This document shows positions 1 to 6,283 of a stretch of 9,888 nt of DNA, piece by piece. The translations under genes and the position numbers were made by a program. A model generated the notes under the pieces. The model was not told where the DNA came from. It searched no databases and was given only the letters and a program-made list of their open reading frames with translations. This stretch comes from HGM11368 sp051883415 (GTDB lineage Bacteria; Bacillota; Clostridia; Christensenellales; UBA3700). The stretch covers positions 1 through 9,888 of the forward strand of contig JBJETR010000051.1 in assembly GCA_051883415.1 (NCBI GenBank). The letters run 5' to 3'. Numbering within the stretch: position 1 is the stretch's first letter; every line of letters starts with the position of its first letter.

Positions 1-23
1 GCCGATTGATATATTGCACTCAT
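1..23 (-). CDS. 5' end of a gene downstream of metY, possibly cysteine synthase (partial)
   Basis: Only the first seven codons are inside the window and read MSAIYQS. An ATG lies two bases after the metY stop, and a GGAGGA ribosome binding site sits in the last codons of metY (31-36), so the two genes are almost certainly cotranscribed and translationally coupled. Cysteine synthases (CysK) of Clostridia often begin M-S-x-I-Y-x-S just before their ELIGNTP motif. That would suit an operon with metY next to an Rrf2 regulator. Seven residues cannot prove this; the start site is secure, but the identity is a guess. Confidence 0.6.
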
Positions 24-25
24 AA

Positions 26-1315
26 TTATTCCTCCTCTACAGCTTTGAATGCTTGCTCTAAATCTTGCAGAATGTCGTCGATATGTTCGGTACCGATAGA
101 CAATCTAATTGTGCTTTGCTTGATGTCCTGCTCCTCAAGTTCTTGCTCGTTGAGCTGACTGTGAGTGGTGGTCGCAGGGTGAATAACCAAGCTCTTGACG
201 TCGGCTACGTTGGCGAGCAACGAGAAAATCTTGAGGTTGTCGATAAACTTATGCGCCTCTTGTTGTCCACCCTTGATATCAAAGGTAAATATCGAACCGC
301 CACCGTTAGGGAAATACTTGCGATACAATGCGTTGTCGGGGTGGTTAGGAAGCGACGGGTGGTTGACCTTGGCTACCAATCTATGATTAGAGAGGTACTC
401 TACCACCTTGGCGGTGTTGTATGCGTGACGCTCGAGTCGCAAGGACAAGGTTTCTACGCCTTGCAACAGCAAGAATGCCGCAAACGGTGATATCGTCGCA
501 CCCGTATCTCTAAGCAAAATCGCTCTGATATAAGTGACGAATGCAGCCGCACCTACCGCCTTGGTAAAGGATACTCCGTGATAGCTAGGCGTTGGCTCGC
601 TGATTGCAGGGAATTTGCCCGACTTCTCCCAATCGAATTTGCCCGAGTCTACGATGATACCGCCGAGAGTCGTGCCGTGTCCACCGATGAATTTGGTAGC
701 CGAGTGCACCACTATGTCGGCGCCGTGCTCGATTGGTCTGATAAGGAACGGCGTGCCGAAGGTGTTGTCCACTACTAGTGGCAAAGAGTACTTGTGCGCA
801 AGACTTGCCAAAGCGTCAATATCGGGTATGTCGCTGTTTGGATTGCCCAAAGTTTCTATGTAAATGAGTTTGGTGTTGTCCTTAATTGCCTTCTCTACCT
901 CGGCTAGGTCGTGGATATTGACGAAGGTCGTGGTGATGCCAAAAGCCGGCAAGGTGTGTTGCAATAGATTGTAACTGCCACCGTATATCGTCTTTTGTGC
1001 TACGACGTGACCGCCGTTTTGCGCCAAAGCTTGTATGGTGTAGGTGATTGCCGCCGCTCCCGAAGCAAGCGCAAGTCCCGCTACTCCGCCCTCTAGAGCC
1101 GCAATCCTCTTTTCGAGAACGTCTTGGGTGGAATTGGTAAGTCTGCCGTAAATGTTGCCCGCATCGGTGAGTCCGAATCTGCCCGCCGCTTGCGCGCAGT
1201 CTTTGAAGACGTAAGAGGTGGTGGCGTAGATAGGCACTGCCCTTGCGTCGGTTGCTATATCGGGCGTCTCTTGCCCTACGTGAAGTTGTTGCGTTTCGAA
1301 TTTATAATTGGACAT
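26..1315 (-). CDS. metY: O-acetylhomoserine sulfhydrylase (aminocarboxypropyltransferase)
   Basis: A cytosolic PLP enzyme of the Cys/Met metabolism family, 429 residues, the usual MetY length. It joins sulfide to O-acetylhomoserine to give homocysteine, the direct sulfhydrylation route to methionine. The PLP lysine is K208 in HSATKFIGGHG. D183 in VVDNTFGTP would hold the PLP nitrogen, and Y56/R58 in NIYGRLTN match the phosphate-binding pair contributed by the partner subunit. The N-terminus F-E-T-Q-x-L-H-V-G-Q is typical of MetY rather than of MetB or MetC. The start is supported by AAGGAG at 1324-1329, eight bases upstream. It has its own strong promoter and probably heads an operon with the gene at the left edge. 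The divergent Rrf2 gene is its likely regulator. It is intact, with no missing catalytic residue noted. Confidence 0.96.
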   Translation of the reverse strand: MSNYKFETQQLHVGQETPDIATDARAVPIYATTSYVFKDCAQAAGRFGLTDAGNIYGRLTNSTQDVLEKRIAALEGGVAGLALASGAAAITYTIQALAQNGGHVVAQKTIYGGSYNLLQHTLPAFGITTTFVNIHDLAEVEKAIKDNTKLIYIETLGNPNSDIPDIDALASLAHKYSLPLVVDNTFGTPFLIRPIEHGADIVVHSATKFIGGHGTTLGGIIVDSGKFDWEKSGKFPAISEPTPSYHGVSFTKAVGAAAFVTYIRAILLRDTGATISPFAAFLLLQGVETLSLRLERHAYNTAKVVEYLSNHRLVAKVNHPSLPNHPDNALYRKYFPNGGGSIFTFDIKGGQQEAHKFIDNLKIFSLLANVADVKSLVIHPATTTHSQLNEQELEEQDIKQSTIRLSIGTEHIDDILQDLEQAFKAVEEE

Positions 1316-1347
1316 AATTGATTCTCCTTGTCTAAAATGTGATTGTG

Positions 1348-1387
1348 GTGTAATTTGCGATAGGGTTGCCGATATTACCTATTACAC
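1348..1387 (-). promoter_or_regulatory. Stem-loop in the metY leader, unassigned
   Basis: The predicted metY leader is about 150 nt, longer than a ribosome binding site needs. It contains a perfect 7-bp stem, GTGTAAT (1348-1354) with ATTACAC (1381-1387), extended by AGG/CCT (1362-1364 with 1378-1380) across an asymmetric bulge. No T-box signature, S-box kink-turn or U-tract terminator was recognised, so no riboswitch class is assigned. It could be a transcript-stabilising hairpin or chance AT-rich pairing. Confidence 0.3.
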
Positions 1388-1449
1388 ATTCGACCGAATC
1401 TAAAATTGTGACGTATAAGTCTTGTTAAGTATTTCTCCATTTTAATAAA

Positions 1450-1474
1450 CCTACTTTGTTACTATGTTGAGTAG
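1450..1474. promoter_or_regulatory. Candidate operator of the Rrf2 regulator at the metY start site
   Basis: CTACT (1451-1455) and AGTAG (1470-1474) form an inverted repeat. A further TACT at 1460-1463 makes a closer-spaced pair with AGTA at 1470-1473. The block lies directly downstream of the metY -10 box and covers the expected start of transcription near 1468, where a bound repressor would block RNA polymerase. The assignment to the adjacent Rrf2 protein is inferred from position. Confidence 0.4.
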
Positions 1475-1503
1475 ATAATACCACAATTAACATATGTTGT
1501 CAA
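1475..1503 (-). promoter_or_regulatory. metY promoter
   Basis: Read on the minus strand: TTGACA (1498-1503), a 17-base spacer, then TATTAT (1475-1480). This is a perfect -35 and a five-of-six -10 at ideal spacing. The predicted start is near 1468, leaving a leader of about 150 nt before metY. Confidence 0.8.
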
Positions 1504-1525
1504 TAGGTTTTGTGTGTTTTTTATT
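1497..1525 (+). promoter_or_regulatory. Candidate promoter of the Rrf2 regulator gene
   Basis: TTGTCA (1497-1502), 17 bases, then TTTATT (1520-1525), giving a start near 1532 and a 40-nt leader. Its -35 box occupies the same bases as the metY -35 on the other strand, so the two promoters would overlap back to back. A second possibility is TTGTTT (1524-1529), 17 bases, TAGACT (1547-1552), but that start would fall on the ribosome binding site. Both -10 boxes are weak. Confidence 0.4.
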
Positions 1526-1571
1526 GTTTTTTTCAAAAATTTGTGTTAGACTATGTTTGGAGGATAACAAA

Positions 1572-1991
1572 ATGATTTCTACACGAGGAAGATACGCACT
1601 GAGAGTGATGATTGATATCGCCGAAAACGGCAATGGAAGATATATCCCACTAGACGAGATTGCAAGTAGACAACAGATATCGGAAAAGTACTTGGAGAGC
1701 ATTTTGGTTATACTCACCAGAGGCGGAATGCTCAACGGCTTGAGAGGCAAAGGCGGCGGATACAAGCTCACCAAAGCCACGTGCGACTATACCGTGGGCG
1801 ATATCTTGAGATTGACGGAAGGCTCGCTTGCTCCCGTGGCTTGCCTAAAAGAAGGAGCCGAGCCTTGTGTAAGACAAAACGAATGCAAAACTCTCGGCGT
1901 GTGGAAGGGACTCGATAAAGTTATCAACGAATATCTCGATAGCATTACCCTCGACTCGCTGGTGGGACAAGGCGTGGATTATAGTATCTAG
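1572..1991 (+). CDS. Rrf2-family transcriptional regulator with a three-cysteine motif
   Basis: A DNA-binding regulator of 139 residues, typical for Rrf2 (IscR, CymR, NsrR). The N-terminus MISTRGRYALRVMIDIA is the standard family opening and leads into a winged helix. Residues 27-64 carry the recognition helix (QQISEKYLESILVILTRGG) and a glycine-rich wing (RGKGGGYKL). C91, C99 and C105 are spaced C-x7-C-x5-C, close to but not the same as the C-x5-C-x5-C Fe-S cluster motif of IscR, so the protein may bind a cluster. B. subtilis CymR lacks this trio. The chosen start has GGAGG at 1559-1563; an in-frame ATG at 1494 has no binding site and lies in the promoter region. Position next to metY suggests control of sulfur assimilation. 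Whether it behaves as a CymR or an IscR type is unknown. Confidence 0.9.
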   Translation: MISTRGRYALRVMIDIAENGNGRYIPLDEIASRQQISEKYLESILVILTRGGMLNGLRGKGGGYKLTKATCDYTVGDILRLTEGSLAPVACLKEGAEPCVRQNECKTLGVWKGLDKVINEYLDSITLDSLVGQGVDYSI

Positions 1992-2012
1992 AATATTGAA
2001 TTATATTGCAAA

Positions 2013-2040
2013 TTGAATGACTATATATTGATTGTATAAT
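2013..2040 (+). promoter_or_regulatory. Promoter-like sequence inside the intergenic region
   Basis: TTGAAT (2013-2018), 16 bases, then a perfect TATAAT (2035-2040), downstream of the Rrf2 stop. A 7-bp inverted repeat, TATTGAT (2026-2032) and ATCAATA (2048-2054), brackets the -10 box and could be an operator. No coding frame follows before the terminator ending at 2159. The surroundings are AT-rich, so a chance match is possible. Confidence 0.4.
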
Positions 2041-2046
2041 ATATAA

Positions 2047-2159
2047 TATCAATACAAAGACCGTGTTGAAGCGATAGGGTTTTGTTATCTCCTTACGACT
2101 TAGTAAAATACGGGAATTGTGATATAAAAAGACCGCATTTTTGCGGTCCTTTTTATATC
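2047..2159 (+). ncRNA. Candidate small RNA of about 110 nt
   Basis: This stretch lies between a promoter-like sequence (-10 ending at 2040) and a strong intrinsic terminator, with no open frame worth noting. Internal pairing is modest: GATA/TATC at about 2073-2089. A second copy of AAAGACCG at 2056-2063 could compete with the terminator's 5' arm for CGGTC at 2144-2148. No known RNA family was recognised. It may simply be the 3' untranslated end of the Rrf2 transcript. Confidence 0.25.
2121..2159. terminator. Bidirectional intrinsic terminator between the Rrf2 and GH18 genes
   Basis: A nearly perfect hairpin. The left arm is 2121-2137 and the right arm 2142-2159, with GACCGCA/TGCGGTC at the GC-rich core, a four-T loop and one bulged C. 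Runs of A on the left and T on the right give a U-tract in both directions, so it can end the Rrf2 transcript on the plus strand and the GH18 transcript on the minus strand. Confidence 0.88.
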
Positions 2160-2185
2160 TATCAGGTTATCAGCTAGTTGAGCAT

Positions 2186-3643
2186 CTATTTGCGGGCGTC
2201 GATTGCCGCTTTCATTGCCATCCATAGTGATAGGTCGTCCTCGGGCGGTACGTCGCACGTATAGTGCCATACCATGAGTCCGCCCACGCCGTGGTCGATG
2301 GCAAATGCCGTCTTGTCGTATACCATTTGCCAGCCGTTGTAGTACAGTCTCTTGACCTCGTTGCCGTCTAGGTCAACAAGATGATTGCCTGCTTCGTCAT
2401 ATTTGCCGTCATAGATATTGCCGAACTTGCCGAGCAAATGCGTAACCGCGTTGTAATCTCCCCAGAATAGAGCCGTGTCGATAGGTCGAGAATAGAACGG
2501 TATGCCCATATCTATCTTGGATATGTCGGTGTAGGCATACGGAAGATTGAGGGTGAGAGCGTTGAGGTTCTCCATATCGCGTATTCCACGATATGCCGAC
2601 TCGGCAAAGGTGGAATGATAGCCGTGCTCTTCGTAGGTTTCGTCGTAGTTCATAACCTCTACCCAATCCACGTTGTCTAGTCCGCTGTGGTCGAACAAGC
2701 CAATTTTGTAGATTGCCCATGAGCAAAGTGCGACTGTCACGAGCTTCTGCGGTGGCATTGCCTCTTGCAACATTCCGCAAAAATCGAAGAGGTGCTTGTA
2801 CTCGGTAGGGTTGGTAGGATATTCGTAGTCAAAGGAGAGCCCGTCCAGATCGTACTTTTCGCAAAAAGCCGTGGCATTGGCAAGCAAAGTGTCTTTGTAG
2901 GTGGTAAAGGCAGGATCGTGAATTTCGTTGGGATAACGATTGCCCTTGAGGTCTTGTCCGAGTATAGTGCATACTATGGTAGTGCCGGGCTGAGCAACCG
3001 CCCTGACGTTGGCAAGCGCCGTCTCAAAAATCTCCTCTCCGTCCTTGAGTACGCCGTCTACCTCAAAGTCATTGAAGTATATATTGCCATACTCGTCAAA
3101 ATAAGTGCAAGTGATGAGGTTGACGTGGTTGATGACCTCGAAGTGCTCGGGGTGCAAAGACTCGATATTTTGCACGTAAGGCGCAACGACGTATGCCGTT
3201 ACTCTGAAGTCTTCGTCGTAAGAGCCGTGGATATCAAATATTTCCACGTCCTTTATCTTGACGCTCTTGCCTGCCATAGGCGTGATTTTGACGATGAGTC
3301 GGTCTGTCGTGACAGCCTCGAAAGCACAATATCTATATGCTCCGATGAGGTCTTGACGATAGAAGAAAACCTCGTTGCCCTCTCCGTCTTGATAGTACAT
3401 CTCGAACTGCTCTACGTTGTTGTCTTTTTCTTTGAGCACTACCGTGTTGAAGGTCTGCTCGGTATCAAACTTGACGGTGACGGTATCGCTCGTCTTGGTA
3501 ACGCAGGCATTAGCCGTCAAGTCGGCATAGTCGCCCAAGTAGCCTTCGGTATTGGTGAGGGTATAATTAACTCCTATCCCCACGGCTACCGCAAGCATTG
3601 CAACCACTATAACTATGGTCAAGATTTTGGCTTTGATTGTCAT
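2186..3643 (-). CDS. Membrane-anchored glycoside hydrolase family 18 protein
   Basis: 485 residues. Residues 1-25 are a basic tip plus a hydrophobic helix with no lipobox cysteine, so it is probably exported and membrane-anchored. Residues 35-138 look like a discoidin/F5-8C-type beta-sandwich, a possible carbohydrate-binding module. Residues 145-485 are a GH18 barrel: the active-site strand is DGLSFDYEYP with acid E274 and D272; MNYD (331-334) supplies the Tyr that normally contacts the N-acetyl group; GIPFY (380-384) and MVWHY (457-461) are later family strands. GH18 enzymes cleave beta-1,4 GlcNAc links in chitin, peptidoglycan or N-glycans. Oddly, the first Asp of the usual D-x-D-x-E is Ser270, so substrate and rate are uncertain; spore cortex-type GH18 proteins also vary here. 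The start has GGGAG upstream; an in-frame ATG 29 codons earlier lies across the promoter. Divergent from a sugar symporter. Confidence 0.85.
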   Translation of the reverse strand: MTIKAKILTIVIVVAMLAVAVGIGVNYTLTNTEGYLGDYADLTANACVTKTSDTVTVKFDTEQTFNTVVLKEKDNNVEQFEMYYQDGEGNEVFFYRQDLIGAYRYCAFEAVTTDRLIVKITPMAGKSVKIKDVEIFDIHGSYDEDFRVTAYVVAPYVQNIESLHPEHFEVINHVNLITCTYFDEYGNIYFNDFEVDGVLKDGEEIFETALANVRAVAQPGTTIVCTILGQDLKGNRYPNEIHDPAFTTYKDTLLANATAFCEKYDLDGLSFDYEYPTNPTEYKHLFDFCGMLQEAMPPQKLVTVALCSWAIYKIGLFDHSGLDNVDWVEVMNYDETYEEHGYHSTFAESAYRGIRDMENLNALTLNLPYAYTDISKIDMGIPFYSRPIDTALFWGDYNAVTHLLGKFGNIYDGKYDEAGNHLVDLDGNEVKRLYYNGWQMVYDKTAFAIDHGVGGLMVWHYTCDVPPEDDLSLWMAMKAAIDARK

Positions 3644-3670
3644 AATTTCTCCCGTGACACTAATTGTATG

Positions 3671-3685
3671 GCGATATAATATCGC
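3671..3685. promoter_or_regulatory. Perfect palindrome in the GH18 leader, candidate operator
   Basis: GCGATAT, one central A, then ATATCGC: a perfect 7-bp inverted repeat, about 10-25 bases downstream of the predicted GH18 start site and upstream of the ribosome binding site. It is too short and lacks the U-tract needed for a terminator. It fits a dimeric repressor site, but no regulator gene is nearby. Confidence 0.4.
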
Positions 3686-3693
3686 AAAGTATC

Positions 3694-3730
3694 TTGACAA
3701 AATTATAATAAAATAATAGAGCTTTGTCAA
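3694..3730. repeat. Spaced inverted repeat overlapping the GH18 promoter
   Basis: TTGACAAA (3694-3701) and TTTGTCAA (3723-3730) are perfect 8-bp inverted copies 21 bases apart. The right copy contains the GH18 -35 box; the left copy covers its predicted start site. This may be a two-half-site operator, or a coincidence of two -35-like hexamers facing each other. Confidence 0.4.
3702..3730 (-). promoter_or_regulatory. Consensus promoter of the GH18 gene
   Basis: On the minus strand: TTGACA (3725-3730), exactly 17 bases, then TATAAT (3702-3707). Both boxes are perfect sigma-70/SigA matches. The start is expected near 3695, giving a leader of about 50 nt. Such a strong core promoter usually needs a repressor, in keeping with the palindromes around it. 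Confidence 0.88.
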
Positions 3731-3778
3731 TAACGTCGATATTTCGGATAATCTATTTCGACTTTTGAAAAATCCTAC

Positions 3779-3807
3779 TTGTAATGAAAAAAATAGTATG
3801 TTATTAT
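3779..3807 (+). promoter_or_regulatory. Candidate promoter of the GPH sugar transporter
   Basis: TTGTAA (3779-3784), 17 bases, then TATTAT (3802-3807). This is the best-spaced pair found upstream of the transporter. The start would be near 3814, very close to the AGGAG at 3816-3820, so the leader would be unusually short. The true promoter may lie elsewhere in this AT-rich stretch. Confidence 0.35.
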
Positions 3808-3826
3808 TATTTTGTAGGAGAAAATT

Positions 3827-5539
3827 ATGGGTAAAATCAAAAACGCCTTTGGTAAACTAGGAAACGTTGTGAAAGGCTTTAAAACTTATTGGAACAAACC
3901 GCCTAAGGGACGCTACCTTTCTTATAAGGAAGCCGCCGCTTACTGCGTGGGTGGAATGGGTGCCGTAGGCGCAACGGTCATTCCTAACTACGTCACTCTA
4001 CAAGCAGGTATTTACATTGCCGCAGCTCTCAATATTGCCGTAGACCATATCGTCATCATAGGTATCATAGGCAATATCGTCAACATACTAAGAGCGCCGA
4101 TTTATTCGATGCTGGTCGACAATACCAATACCAAATACGGTAAGTTTAGACCGTATCTGATATGGATGCCTATACCTATAGTCGTGTGTATGTTCGCCAT
4201 AGGTTGGATACCGCAAATGCTGACAGACCATTATATGGTGATGCTGGTAGTCTATACGATAATATTCCAACTGTTGCAGTTCTTCGTGGGCTTGTATTCG
4301 TTGGCTTTCACTACCCTGTTGCAGGTAATCACCCCTGCCCAAGGCGAAAAAGAATGGTTGATGGGTATCGGCGCAACGGTGTATTCCCTCGGTCCGTCTC
4401 TAGTCAATATGATTATTCCTTTCCTCGGCAACTGGTTGTACACCTATACTCTGACTACGGGCGAGAAAATCATGGGTATCAATACCGTTGGACCTTTTAA
4501 GTGGGTGACACCTATCGCAATGATGATTTGCCTTGCACTTGGCTATTGGACAGCCTTTGGCACCAAAGAAAGAACGGCAACCTCCAAACAATATAAGCAA
4601 AAAGTCAACTTCAAACGAGGCATCGTGTCTACGGCTAAAAACAAATACTTCTGGCTGTACGCATCCAGCTCTATACTCGGTACTTTTAAGCTTGCAGGTA
4701 CTTCTTTTGTAGTTTGGCTGTGCAGCTATGCAATACAACAATCATGGGCTCAGTCGCTATTCGTGACGATTATGGGCTCTGCGTGCGTACCGGGAATGGT
4801 GCTTGCACCGCTGTTTATCAAAAAGTTTGGCAAAAAGAATATAATCATATTTACCAACATTCTCTGCGTAGTGCTGACAATTCCGCTACTATTCGTTGGT
4901 ATGAGTTACAACGCATTTACGCCGTACTTTATAATTATATTATCCTTTATCATTACGCTCGCCAACTCTTTGCAACTCGTTACGGCTCCCGCTATCCAAA
5001 CACAAATGTACGACTATCAACAATTCCAGACGGGTGAAAGACAAGAGGGCTTTATCTCTCAATGTGCCTCTATGTTGACTATGGCGATAGGTATCGGACT
5101 ATCGTTCGTCAACCCTGCTATATACAAATTGCACGGCTTCAACAACGACGCAACCGTGCTAACCAACCCCGACGTGCTGTACGGCATTATAGCAACGAGT
5201 GCAATACTCGGTATAGTCAGCGGTATCCTCGGTACGATACCTATGTTCTTCTGGGATATCACCGAGAAAAAGCATGCTTGCATAATCGAAACGCTTAAGG
5301 TTAGAGCATTGGCTCAAGACGGCATAGTTGACGCAGAAACGGCAACCTCTCTAGAAGATAGATTGATGAGCGGTGACGTGGAAGCCTTGAACCAATATGT
5401 AAGGGAAACTGGTATCGGCGGTGAGGACTTCCTATCCGTCAAAGACGCTCCAAGCGATACGAATACTACGGATAACGTAGAAGAAGTGACCGTGGACGTG
5501 CAAGAAAGCGTGATTGACGAGGGCGAGAATAATCAATAA
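3827..5539 (+). CDS. GPH-family (MelB-like) sugar:cation symporter
   Basis: 570 residues. A polytopic inner-membrane carrier of the glycoside-pentoside-hexuronide family, which takes up sugars or glycosides with Na+ or H+. About twelve hydrophobic segments run from residue 40 to about 485. The loop after the second helices holds the family signature D98-x-x-x-T-K-Y-G-K-F-R-P-Y110, and residues 160-200 show the helix pair common to GPH proteins. The cytoplasmic tail after about residue 483 is about 85 residues, ending in an acidic, probably disordered stretch; a long tail is unusual for MelB but occurs in other GPH carriers. AGGAG (3816-3820) is six bases before the ATG. Being divergent from the GH18 gene, it may import a glycan fragment that enzyme releases. 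The substrate cannot be read from sequence. Confidence 0.9.
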   Translation: MGKIKNAFGKLGNVVKGFKTYWNKPPKGRYLSYKEAAAYCVGGMGAVGATVIPNYVTLQAGIYIAAALNIAVDHIVIIGIIGNIVNILRAPIYSMLVDNTNTKYGKFRPYLIWMPIPIVVCMFAIGWIPQMLTDHYMVMLVVYTIIFQLLQFFVGLYSLAFTTLLQVITPAQGEKEWLMGIGATVYSLGPSLVNMIIPFLGNWLYTYTLTTGEKIMGINTVGPFKWVTPIAMMICLALGYWTAFGTKERTATSKQYKQKVNFKRGIVSTAKNKYFWLYASSSILGTFKLAGTSFVVWLCSYAIQQSWAQSLFVTIMGSACVPGMVLAPLFIKKFGKKNIIIFTNILCVVLTIPLLFVGMSYNAFTPYFIIILSFIITLANSLQLVTAPAIQTQMYDYQQFQTGERQEGFISQCASMLTMAIGIGLSFVNPAIYKLHGFNNDATVLTNPDVLYGIIATSAILGIVSGILGTIPMFFWDITEKKHACIIETLKVRALAQDGIVDAETATSLEDRLMSGDVEALNQYVRETGIGGEDFLSVKDAPSDTNTTDNVEEVTVDVQESVIDEGENNQ

Positions 5540-5569
5540 ATATCGCAAAAAGTCGATACGTATAAGCAA

Positions 5570-5610
5570 AAATCAAAGACACACGCACGATATGCGTGTG
5601 TTTTTGATTT
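5570..5610. terminator. Bidirectional intrinsic terminator between the symporter and ECF genes
   Basis: An 18-bp stem: left arm 5570-5587, right arm 5593-5610, loop CGATA, with one G-T pair. The core is ACACGCA/TGCGTGT, followed by TTTTTGATTT on the plus strand and the mirrored A/T-rich arm on the minus strand. It ends the symporter transcript about 30 bases after its stop and can also end the converging ECF transcript. Confidence 0.87.
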
Positions 5611-5703
5611 GATATCGGTTAGATTGATTTGACTACAAACTCTCATTTGTTACTATCGTAAAGACGATTGCAACGAATTGAAAATCGGCCGAGCAATCAA
5701 TGT

Positions 5704-6282
5704 TTATTCGTTAGGTTCTTCTAGGGGCAACGAACTAGGTCTATCCAAAAACTTATCTCTGAATTTGGTCAATACCTTGACAAGAGGCAAAAACAAGAGT
5801 GGAAATACTATGGCGTTGCACACGATTTGCACTACGTAAAAGACAATTCCTCGGCTATAGTATATGGCAAATCTTTGCCAAAAATCCTCCCAAAATCCAC
5901 TGAAAAGCCCTACGTCAACTAGCGAAGTCAATACACCGAAAAACGCCGTCAGCGCCACTATCACCGCCGTGATTATCAAACGACTGCTGACCTTGAGTAG
6001 CCTGAGCAACCAATATATCATGCACACCATTGGCCAATAGATAAGGTATGACAGTACCCACGTGTTGACGCCCCATATCAAAGTTTCTATCCCCACGAAA
6101 AGCACTATCGAGACTACACCTATAAGTCCGAATACGTAGCCGTAAACCGCACAAAGCAAACTGACGACCTCTACGTTGGGAATAGCCGACAAGGCGAGCT
6201 TTCCCGCTTCGATAGTAGCCGTCATTATTGCTATCAGGGCGACCTTTTTGGCGCCTATGCTCACGCTTTGCTTACCCGTCAT
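5704..6282 (-). CDS. ECF transporter S component, probably for a corrinoid
   Basis: 192 residues with five to six hydrophobic helices (about 10-30, 37-56, 57-73, 75-95, 101-125 and 147-178). The opening KKVALIAIMTATIEAGKLALSAIPN resembles ECF S components, which bind a vitamin in the membrane and work with shared EcfA/EcfA' ATPases and EcfT. None of those partners is in the window, as expected for a group II system. The start codon lies one base after the stop of the upstream DUF4430 lipoprotein gene, without a clear binding site of its own, indicating translational coupling. Because the pair sits behind a cobalamin riboswitch, corrinoid or a precursor (CbrT-like role) is the likely cargo. 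Cobalt is an alternative but would normally come with CbiM/N/Q genes. The S-component call is firm; the substrate is inferred. Confidence 0.85.
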   Translation of the reverse strand: MTGKQSVSIGAKKVALIAIMTATIEAGKLALSAIPNVEVVSLLCAVYGYVFGLIGVVSIVLFVGIETLIWGVNTWVLSYLIYWPMVCMIYWLLRLLKVSSRLIITAVIVALTAFFGVLTSLVDVGLFSGFWEDFWQRFAIYYSRGIVFYVVQIVCNAIVFPLLFLPLVKVLTKFRDKFLDRPSSLPLEEPNE

Positions 6283-6283
6283 A

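Noticed and set aside
65..490. A 141-codon open frame on the plus strand opposite metY
   Set aside because: No ribosome binding site or known motif; metY is unmistakable on the other strand.
1316..1468. S-box (SAM) riboswitch or T-box in the metY leader
   Set aside because: A GGCAACC string is present, but the kink-turn and surrounding helices are missing. The T-box GGTGG sequence and a terminator are also absent.
1494..1571. Upstream in-frame start that would add 26 residues to the Rrf2 protein
   Set aside because: No ribosome binding site, overlaps the promoter region, and Rrf2 proteins begin with the M-x-S-T-x-G-R-Y motif found at 1572.
2765..3679. A 304-codon open frame on the plus strand, opposite the GH18 gene
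   Set aside because: Its translation has no recognisable domain, and the minus strand encodes a clear GH18 protein with active-site motifs. The frame is a by-product of codon bias on the opposite strand.
5655..5698. Second terminator or RNA downstream of the ECF gene
   Set aside because: ATCGT/ACGAT and GATTGC/GCAATC pairs exist but are short, have no U-tract, and lie before a much stronger terminator at 5570-5610.
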